From CAZDGK01 sp964505035 (GTDB taxonomy: Bacteria; Patescibacteriota; Saccharimonadia; UBA4664): a stretch of 26,422 bases of DNA. The notes beneath the pieces were generated by a model that was not told the DNA's origin, did no database searches, and was given only the letters and a program-made list of their open reading frames with translations. This document shows, one piece after another, positions 21,757 through 26,422 of the stretch (the stretch's first letter is position 1; every line of letters begins with the position of its first letter). The translations under genes and the position numbers were made by a program. The DNA lies in contig CAZDGK010000015.1 in NCBI GenBank assembly GCA_964505035.1, positions 1-26,422 on the forward strand, given 5' to 3'.

Positions 21757-21762
21757 TATACT
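21757..21762 (+). promoter_or_regulatory. -10 of truB, leaderless position
   Basis: TATACT ends 6 nt before the truB ATG; no Shine-Dalgarno. CTGACA at 21732-21737 is a possible -35 with a long spacer (19). Confidence 0.65.
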
Positions 21763-21768
21763 GCCAGT

Positions 21769-22428
21769 ATGGACGGGCTCTTACTCGTAAATAAACCTCT
21801 GGGAATGACGTCGTTTGACGTCATTCGCCGGTTACGGCGGCAGACTGGTGTGCGCAAGATTGGTCACGCCGGGACGCTCGACCCAATGGCCAGCGGTTTG
21901 ATGCTGATGCTGTTTGGCACAGCCTGCAAACAGGCTCAGAGCTACTCGAAATTGGACAAGCGGTATGTGGGTGAGGTGACGTTGGGTCGGACGAGCTCGA
22001 CTGGCGACCGGGAGGGCGAGCTGACGCCGGTGAGCGAGCGGGTGCCGGACGCTGAGGAAGTGGCGGCGGCGCTCGTGAAGCTGACTGGCCAGATCACGCA
22101 GACGCCGCCGGCGTATTCGGCGATCAAGATTAACGGCCGCGAGGCATACAAGCGAGTCCGGGCGGGCGAGACGGTGGTGATGCCGTCGCGGACAGTGACG
22201 GTATACGAGAACCAGCTGCTGCGCTATGACTACCCGGTGCTGGAGCTCGACAGCCGGGTGTCGAGTGGGACATACATTCGCACTCTGGCTGAGGATCTCG
22301 GCCAACTACTGGGGACGGGGGCGTACCTGAGTGGTTTGGTGCGGACTGAGGTGGGAGATTATACATTGGACGAGGCGGTGGTGCTGGATGAAGCCGATGC
22401 CGCGATGGTCGCGCAACACTTGCGCTGA
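21769..22428 (+). CDS. truB: tRNA pseudouridine-55 synthase
   Basis: 219 residues. Makes pseudouridine 55 in the T-loop of tRNA. The catalytic Asp38 is in GHAGTLDPMASGL; GLLLVNKPLGMTSFDVI, KRYVGEVTLG, QTPPAYSAIKINGREAYKR and RVSSGTYIRTLAEDLG are all conserved. The C-terminal PUA-like domain of longer TruB proteins is absent: the protein ends soon after YLSGLVRTEVGDYTLDEAV. This is a minimal but apparently complete catalytic domain. Leaderless start. Confidence 0.95.
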   Translation: MDGLLLVNKPLGMTSFDVIRRLRRQTGVRKIGHAGTLDPMASGLMLMLFGTACKQAQSYSKLDKRYVGEVTLGRTSSTGDREGELTPVSERVPDAEEVAAALVKLTGQITQTPPAYSAIKINGREAYKRVRAGETVVMPSRTVTVYENQLLRYDYPVLELDSRVSSGTYIRTLAEDLGQLLGTGAYLSGLVRTEVGDYTLDEAVVLDEADAAMVAQHLR

Positions 22429-22441
22429 ATATTTTTCATGA

Positions 22442-22447
22442 TATAGT
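22442..22447 (+). promoter_or_regulatory. Extended -10 of the 22506 membrane protein gene
   Basis: TGA-TATAGT; start near 22454, leader about 50 nt to the TTG at 22506 (or 4 nt to the GTG at 22458). Confidence 0.6.
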
Positions 22448-22505
22448 AAGCTGGCTTGTGGCGACCTGCCGCAGTGCATTGGCCCGACTAGCAGAGGGGG
22501 CTAGA

Positions 22506-22871
22506 TTGGGTATCACGATATTTGGATTAGTGTTCCCGCTGGTGATGAACACGCTGTGGAGCTTGCTCATGGCAACTGGGTTTGCCAGGCCGCACCACTC
22601 GCGGCGCTGGATCGTGCGCTTCGTAGGCTGGATGGCCTACCTGAGCATTGCCCAGGCCGTGTCTGACATCATCTTCTGGGACGGCCGCTTCGGCGCACAG
22701 GCTGCTATTGCCCTGGTGTTCTACGGGCTGTGGTGGTGGCTGCGCAAGAAGCGGGATCCGAAGAAGGCCCTTCGGTGGCTGGGTGAGAAGAGCAAGGCCC
22801 TGCTGGCCAAGCTCAAGGCGGTCAAGATTCCGTCTCTGCCAAAGCTCAACCCATTGCCGTCGCCGGCCTAG
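22506..22871 (+). CDS. Small membrane protein, first of a similar pair
   Basis: 121 residues from TTG 22506. Three hydrophobic segments (ITIFGLVFPLVMNTLWSLLM, VGWMAYLSIAQAVSDIIFW, AIALVFYGLWWWL) and a strongly basic cytoplasmic tail (RKKRDPKKALRWLGEKSK, ending Pro-rich). No family recognised. The frame opens at GTG 22458, but GAGGGGG lies 5 nt before the TTG and the next gene starts in the same way (AGATTGGGT), which supports the TTG. Confidence 0.68.
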   Translation: MGITIFGLVFPLVMNTLWSLLMATGFARPHHSRRWIVRFVGWMAYLSIAQAVSDIIFWDGRFGAQAAIALVFYGLWWWLRKKRDPKKALRWLGEKSKALLAKLKAVKIPSLPKLNPLPSPA

Positions 22872-22877
22872 CGCTAC

Positions 22878-22912
22878 GGGCGCACCAGATCTGGTGCGCC
22901 CTCTTTTATTTT
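22878..22912 (+). terminator. Rho-independent terminator after the 22506 gene
   Basis: The 24-nt sequence at 22878-22901 is a perfect palindrome (arms GGGCGCACCAGA / TCTGGTGCGCCC), followed by CTCTTTTATTTT. Confidence 0.88.
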
Positions 22913-22922
22913 GGGCCGGGCA

Positions 22923-22951
22923 TTGACGGGCCGGGTGGGGCCGTGTACAGA
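22923..22951 (+). promoter_or_regulatory. Promoter of the 23008 membrane protein gene
   Basis: TTGACG (22923-22928), 17-nt spacer, TACAGA (22946-22951). Start near 22958, leader about 50 nt. The ATG at 22951 overlaps the -10 and cannot be the start. Confidence 0.65.
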
Positions 22952-23007
22952 TGGAGGCAGCATGGCGCGGATGCGCTGTGTGGTTTCTACGACAGCGAGG
23001 TGGCAGA

Positions 23008-23379
23008 TTGGGTTACCACATTTTCACGATCCTAGGGTCCGTTGTGACCTCGACGATCGCGGTGGGCCTGGTGTATGAGGTGCTGATCATTCTTGGCGTT
23101 CTCAAGGGAGTCTACGCCCAGGCGGCCGGCATGTTTGCCAGATTGGCTCATGAACTGCTGCCGATTGGGGTGGGTATTTACTGGGTGCATTTCGTGTACT
23201 CAGCTTTCCAACACAACGCCGCGATGGAGGTCATGAGCGGCTTCTGTGCCGCGATCTGGACCTGGATCCTGCTCCGTGGGCCCGACGACCGGTGGAGACG
23301 CCGGTATCGCAAGGCCAAGGAGAAGGTCGTAGAAGTGGCCGGCCGGTTGGTGGTGCGGCCGTCGGCCGAACCAGCCTGA
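23008..23379 (+). CDS. Small membrane protein, second of a similar pair
   Basis: 123 residues from TTG 23008. Three hydrophobic segments (HIFTILGSVVTSTIAVGLVY followed by EVLIILGVL, LLPIGVGIYWVHFVYSAF, MEVMSGFCAAIWTWILL) then a basic tail (RRRYRKAKEKVVEVAGRL). Same size, start context and layout as the previous gene, though sequence identity is low by eye. The start uses GAGGTGG 4-7 nt upstream. No family recognised. Confidence 0.65.
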   Translation: MGYHIFTILGSVVTSTIAVGLVYEVLIILGVLKGVYAQAAGMFARLAHELLPIGVGIYWVHFVYSAFQHNAAMEVMSGFCAAIWTWILLRGPDDRWRRRYRKAKEKVVEVAGRLVVRPSAEPA

Positions 23380-23389
23380 CTGGCGGCCT

Positions 23390-23418
23390 GGGCCGGTGGC
23401 AATTGATGCTGCCGGCCC
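23390..23418 (+). terminator. Hairpin after the 23008 gene
   Basis: GGGCCGGTGGCA pairs with TGCTGCCGGCCC (two wobble pairs) around a 5-nt ATTGA loop; only a weak T-tract follows. Confidence 0.6.
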
Positions 23419-23436
23419 GAAACTTTGCTCGGGGAC

Positions 23437-23465
23437 TTGCCAGATAAGCGCAAAAGTGCTAAGAT
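23437..23465 (+). promoter_or_regulatory. Extended promoter of rpsO
   Basis: TTGCCA (23437-23442), 17-nt spacer ending in TGC, TAAGAT (23460-23465). The ATG is 9 nt after the -10, leaving a leader of only about 2-3 nt. Confidence 0.7.
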
Positions 23466-23474
23466 TCATCCGTT

Positions 23475-23741
23475 ATGTTAAAGCCTGAGACTAAATCTAA
23501 AGTCATTGCTGGGTTGCAGACCCACAAAGAGGACACCGGTTCGCCGGAGGTTCAGATTGGGATCTTTACCGAGCAGATCAAGAGCCTGACCAAGCACTTG
23601 CAAGAGCACAAGAAGGACGAGCACTCACGCCGCGGTCTTTTGAAGATGGTCGGCAAGCGCCGCAGCCTGCTTGACTACTTGAGCAAGCGCGACCCGAACC
23701 GCTACCAGGACGTCCTGAAGAAGCTCGACCTGCGCCGGTAA
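23475..23741 (+). CDS. rpsO: Ribosomal protein S15
   Basis: 88 residues, the normal length. Binds the central domain of 16S rRNA early in small-subunit assembly. Conserved segments: HKEDTGSPEVQIGIFTEQI, LTKHLQEHKKDEHSRRGLL, VGKRRSLLDYLSKRD and RYQDVLKKLDLRR. Codons are mostly C-ending and of the type used by highly expressed genes. The usual partner pnp follows, but here a further gene and its own signals lie between them. Confidence 0.97.
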   Translation: MLKPETKSKVIAGLQTHKEDTGSPEVQIGIFTEQIKSLTKHLQEHKKDEHSRRGLLKMVGKRRSLLDYLSKRDPNRYQDVLKKLDLRR

Positions 23742-23768
23742 GTCACTTACATTGGTCCACTTTGCACC

Positions 23769-23795
23769 CTGAGCCCCGTACCCACGGGGCTTCAG
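23769..23795 (+). terminator. Terminator-like hairpin after rpsO
   Basis: CTGA plus GCCCCGT pair with ACGGGGC plus TCAG with one bulged T; loop ACCC. The T-tract is weak (TGGTGTTT). Confidence 0.6.
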
Positions 23796-23825
23796 TGGTG
23801 TTTGGGCGCTTAATACTTATGCTTA

Positions 23826-23854
23826 TTGACTTTTCTAGCCGCTTATGCTAGAAT
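23826..23854 (+). promoter_or_regulatory. Strong extended promoter of the 23914 gene
   Basis: TTGACT (23826-23831), 17-nt spacer ending in TGC, TAGAAT (23849-23854). Start near 23861. The leader folds into a hairpin (ATCGTC / GACGAT arms at 23863-23884) before AGAAGG. Confidence 0.85.
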
Positions 23855-23913
23855 GGTTGGCATCGTCTCCAACAGGGACGATTCGAACATCGAGAACAAG
23901 AAAGAAGGCGCAC

Positions 23914-24231
23914 ATGGCCGACCTGGTCATGGCTTCCGACGCAACGAGCACTGAAAGACTCAGCGAAGAGTCCATTCGGGCTTTTCTCTGCGCCCTGTCC
24001 GTGCGGCTCAACCGAGCCGTGCTGGATGCACCGGAGGCTGTCGAGCACCAGCTCGATGTGCCGACGTTGCTTGAGTGGTTGCACCATAGCGCATTCCTGA
24101 AGGGAAAGCGACTGCGGTACAATCCGGCGCGGGGAGAGGTCTTCGAGGAGCTCGTAGCTGGCCGCCAATACGGCGCGGCAATTCGGGAGCAGCTTTTCCT
24201 GCTAGTATTCGAGGAGGAGGTCATGGACTGA
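23914..24231 (+). CDS. Unknown helical protein between rpsO and pnp
   Basis: 105 residues, soluble, mainly helical (LSEESIRAFLCALSVRLNRA, VPTLLEWLHHSAFLKGKRLR, VFEELVAGRQYGAAIREQLF), with an acidic C terminus (FEEEVMD). No family recognised. Longer frames begin at 23845, but that start lies within the promoter; AGAAGG 6 nt before the ATG at 23914 decides it. The very good promoter suggests strong expression. It separates rpsO from pnp. Confidence 0.68.
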   Translation: MADLVMASDATSTERLSEESIRAFLCALSVRLNRAVLDAPEAVEHQLDVPTLLEWLHHSAFLKGKRLRYNPARGEVFEELVAGRQYGAAIREQLFLLVFEEEVMD

Positions 24232-24410
24232 CAAGCTGTCTGTCACCGACCCCGGTTCGAGCAACTCCCAGTCCCAGCGCACGCTGGGGCTGGGCCAACC
24301 CAAGGTTTCAACCCTGGTTGAAGGCTTAGGTGGGTACTAATAAATAGCCGGAAGCGCCTCGATATGAGGGGCTTCTGCCGCCATGCAGGTTGAGTTTGGC
24401 GATGGTCAAT
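24232..24410 (+). other. Non-coding stretch with three hairpins
   Basis: No gene was found here. Hairpins: 24267-24294 (CCCAGTCCCAG / CTGGGGCTGGG), 24307-24322 (TTCAACC / GGTTGAA) and 24351-24375 (GAAGCGCCTC / GAGGGGCTTC, one mismatch). The first and third may end the transcript of the preceding gene, although neither has a proper T-tract. A small RNA is possible but not shown. Confidence 0.5.
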
Positions 24411-24423
24411 CATGTGCTATAAT
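24396..24423 (+). promoter_or_regulatory. Extended -10 promoter of pnp
   Basis: Perfect TGC-TATAAT (24415-24423) with a weak TTGGCG 16 nt upstream. Transcription should begin near 24430. Confidence 0.8.
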
Positions 24424-24428
24424 ATGCG

Positions 24429-24551
24429 TAACACACATCCAGGTTTTACCAACCTAGGTGGCGAGTATGTGAGGTATGTGTTAGAGCTTTGGGATTAAAG
24501 TGATTTAATCTCTTGTCCCTGGCACGTACGCGCCACCAACTAAAGGATTAT
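24429..24551 (+). promoter_or_regulatory. Structured leader RNA of pnp, possible pseudoknot
   Basis: The leader of about 120 nt contains four pairings. P1: TAACACA (24429-24435) with TGTGTTA (24477-24483), extended after one mismatch. P2: AGGTT / AACCT (24441-24455). P3: GGTGGCG-A-GTATGTG (24457-24471) with CACGTAC-G-CGCCACC (24523-24537), 14 pairs around one mismatch. P4: GGGATTAAA / TTTAATCTC (24491-24512) capped by a GTGA tetraloop. P1 and P3 cross, so they form either a pseudoknot with stacked helices or two alternative folds. The Shine-Dalgarno AAAGGA (24542-24546) lies just after P3. PNPase genes are autoregulated through leader hairpins in E. coli; a similar role here is an inference. 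I recognise no known riboswitch class. Confidence 0.65.
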
Positions 24552-26422
24552 ATGGACCAACAGATTATCCACCCGTTTGGGGGTAAGACTCAGCAATTTA
24601 GCGCTGAGTTCTGCGGCCGTGAGCTGACGATTGAGACTGGCAAGATGGCCTTCTTGGCCGACGGCGCCGTGACGGTACGCTATGGCGACACCGTGGTGAT
24701 GGGGGCGGCCGTAGTGGCCAATACCATCCGTGAGGGCGTGGACTTCTTCCCACTGCTGATTGATTACGAGGAAAGGTTCTATGCAGCCGGCAAGATTAGC
24801 GGCAGCCGGTTTATCAAGCGCGAGGGCAAGTCGAGCGAAAAGGCGACGCTAAACGCCCGGCTGATTGACCGACCGATCCGTCCGCTGTTCCCCAAGGGTT
24901 ACCGTAATGACGTGCAGGGTGTGGCGATGGTGGTGAGCATGGATCCGCAGTTTGCACCCAATATTATTGCCATGACGGCGGTGAGTGCGGCACTGATGCT
25001 GAGCGGCGCCCCGTTTGAGGGTCCGGTAGCTGGCGTGCGGATTGGCTGTGTGGATGGCAAGCTCGTGGCGTTCCCAACCGAGGAGCAGATGGCTGGCAGC
25101 ACGCTCGACCTGACGGTGGCTGGCACCAAGGACGCCATCATGATGGTGGAAGCGGGCGCGATGGAAGTGGACGAGGACACAATGGTGGCGGCGATCGAGC
25201 TGGCACACAAGAGCATTCAGCCCGTGATCAAGCTGCAAGAAGAGATGGTGAAGGCACTGGGTGTGAAGCCCAAGGAATTCCAATTGTTTAAGGCCGATGA
25301 AGACCTGGCTCATGCGATTGATGAGTTCCTGAAGGGCAAGCTGGGGCCGGCGATCCGGCACCAGGACCACTATGAGCGGCACGCGGCTATCAAGAACCTC
25401 CAGGAGGAGGTGACGGCGCAGTTTGGACCAGACTATGAGCCGGCCGAAATTGAGACGGCCTTTACTAAGGTGATCGACATGGATATCCGGAAGGCCATTT
25501 TGGTGGACGGTGAGCGGCCGGATGGTCGCAAGACCACCGAGGTGCGGCCGATTAGTGCGCAGGTGGGTCTGCTGCCGCGCACGCACGGCTCGGCGCTGTT
25601 TACGCGCGGTACCACGCAGGTGCTGAACGTGACGACGGTGGCCAGCACCAGCTACGCCCAGCTGATCGACACGATGGAAGAGGACACCACTAAGCGCTAC
25701 ATGCACCACTACAACGCGCCGGGTTACTCGAGCGGTGAGGTGAAGCCGATGCGTAGCCCTGGCCGTCGCGAGATTGGCCACGGGGCACTGGCGGAGCGGG
25801 CGCTGCTGCCGGTGATCCCGGCGGTGGAGGATTTTCCCTACACCATCCGGACCGTGAGCGAGGTGCTCTCGCAGAATGGCTCGAGTAGTATGGCGAGCGT
25901 CTGTGGCTCGACGCTGAGCTTGATGGATGCTGGGGTGCCGCTGAAGGCGCCGGTGGCTGGTATTGCCATGGGCTTGGTGATGGGTGAGGGCAGCAAGTAC
26001 GTTATTTTGAGCGATATCCAGGGCGCTGAGGACTTTGCTGGCGACATGGACTTTAAGGTGGCCGGGACCGAGAACGGCATCACCGCGCTGCAGATGGACA
26101 TCAAGGTGAAGGGCATTACGCCGGAGATCATGGCCAAGGCGCTGCATCAGGCTCACGAAGGCCGGGCGCACATCATGGGCAAGATGATGGGCGTGCTTGA
26201 TAAGCCACGGGCTGAGATGAGTCCATTCGCGCCGCGCATCAGCAAGCTGATGATCAACCCCGAGAAGATCGCCATGGTGATCGGCAAGGGTGGTGAGACT
26301 ATCAACAAGATTATTGCTGAGACGGGAGTGGAGATCGACATCGAGGACTCTGGCCTGGTGATGATCGCTTCGACCGACGCCGAGGGAGCTGAGCGGGCGA
26401 TTGAGATCATCCGCGGACTGAC
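24552..26422 (+). CDS. pnp: Polyribonucleotide nucleotidyltransferase (partial, 3' end outside)
   Basis: 623 codons are present and no stop occurs before the window ends. PNPase degrades RNA from the 3' end using phosphate. First RNase PH domain: IETGKMAFLADGAVTVRYGD, FFPLLIDYEERFYAAGKI, FIKREGKSSEKATLNARLID, RPLFPKGYRNDVQ. Linker helical domain about 240-310. Second RNase PH domain: RPDGRKTTEVRPI, PRTHGSALFTRGTTQVL, HHYNAPGYSSGEVKPM, GRREIGHGALAERAL, with the catalytic Asp pair in LSDIQGAEDFAGDMDFKVAG. The KH domain begins at ISKLMINPEKIAMVIGKGGE and is cut at the edge; an S1 domain is expected beyond it. The ATG at 24552 follows AAAGGA by 5 nt. The opposite strand carries a long spurious frame. 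Confidence 0.97.
   Translation, partial: MDQQIIHPFGGKTQQFSAEFCGRELTIETGKMAFLADGAVTVRYGDTVVMGAAVVANTIREGVDFFPLLIDYEERFYAAGKISGSRFIKREGKSSEKATLNARLIDRPIRPLFPKGYRNDVQGVAMVVSMDPQFAPNIIAMTAVSAALMLSGAPFEGPVAGVRIGCVDGKLVAFPTEEQMAGSTLDLTVAGTKDAIMMVEAGAMEVDEDTMVAAIELAHKSIQPVIKLQEEMVKALGVKPKEFQLFKADEDLAHAIDEFLKGKLGPAIRHQDHYERHAAIKNLQEEVTAQFGPDYEPAEIETAFTKVIDMDIRKAILVDGERPDGRKTTEVRPISAQVGLLPRTHGSALFTRGTTQVLNVTTVASTSYAQLIDTMEEDTTKRYMHHYNAPGYSSGEVKPMRSPGRREIGHGALAERALLPVIPAVEDFPYTIRTVSEVLSQNGSSSMASVCGSTLSLMDAGVPLKAPVAGIAMGLVMGEGSKYVILSDIQGAEDFAGDMDFKVAGTENGITALQMDIKVKGITPEIMAKALHQAHEGRAHIMGKMMGVLDKPRAEMSPFAPRISKLMINPEKIAMVIGKGGETINKIIAETGVEIDIEDSGLVMIASTDAEGAERAIEIIRGL

Noticed and set aside
24252..24262. 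GGTTCGA resembling a tRNA T-loop
   Set aside because: The flanking sequences do not pair as a T-stem and no acceptor, D or anticodon arm is found nearby.
24318..24346. TTGAAG-17-TAAATA as a promoter for a small RNA
   Set aside because: The transcript would begin directly at a hairpin and no product follows; the boxes lie in hairpin sequence and are probably fortuitous.
24849..26171. Long minus-strand frame of 440 codons
   Set aside because: It is entirely antisense to pnp, which shows conserved PNPase motifs through this stretch. The frame is a by-product of codon bias in a GC-rich gene.
1..26422. Insertion sequences, prophage, integrase or CRISPR-Cas genes
   Set aside because: No transposase, integrase, phage structural or Cas protein was recognised in any frame; no terminal inverted repeats were noticed.

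Overview
The window looks like a chromosomal piece of a high-GC bacterium with a small, compact genome, most likely a member of the Candidate Phyla Radiation (Patescibacteria), with Saccharibacteria or a neighbouring lineage as the best guess. This rests on protein style (a degenerate DHH protein before truB, the Fpg insert with GGHP and STRVV, the HolA and S20 sequences), the compact layout, and standard-code use of TGA as stop, which argues against code-25 lineages. The intact CHC2 zinc site in DnaG and the actinobacterial-type DUF397 proteins make the phylum call moderate only. The + strand looks G-rich throughout, also under minus-strand genes, so + is probably the leading strand.

Layout. 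1-2500: the tail of an unknown gene, a DUF3052 protein overlapping a PHP phosphoesterase, a membrane protein and a 54-residue zinc-ribbon protein. 2541-6866: dnaG, the primary sigma factor rpoD and a divergent second sigma factor. 6897-10748: isochorismatase-like hydrolase (-), VIT-type metal transporter, purF, a small helical protein (-) and a HAD-like protein. 10843-14230: polA and a downstream unknown gene. 14282-15458: three small membrane proteins (-). 15522-18405: mutM, two DUF397 genes (-), holA and a small coiled-coil gene (-). 18472-20433: an unknown gene, a methyltransferase, rpsT with a long basic tail, and another unknown gene (all -). 20582-26422: a DHH-like protein, truB, two similar small membrane proteins, rpsO, an unknown gene, and pnp, which runs off the right edge and has a structured leader RNA.

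Expression logic. Almost every gene has its own promoter and a hairpin after it; few genes are arranged as classical operons. Most -10 elements are preceded by TGn (extended -10). Two start modes coexist. Eight genes, including dnaG, polA, mutM, holA and truB, have a -10-like hexamer only 6-7 nt before the ATG and no Shine-Dalgarno, so they are probably translated from leaderless mRNAs. Other genes have a 10-120 nt leader with a clear Shine-Dalgarno, often with GTG or TTG starts. In several places the terminator of one gene touches or overlaps the promoter of the next.

Most unusual items: the structured, possibly pseudoknotted leader of pnp; the degenerate second sigma factor; the DUF397 (BldB-like) proteins outside their usual actinobacterial setting; the leaderless layout; the lysine/alanine-rich tail on S20; and a zinc-ribbon microprotein at 2292-2456.
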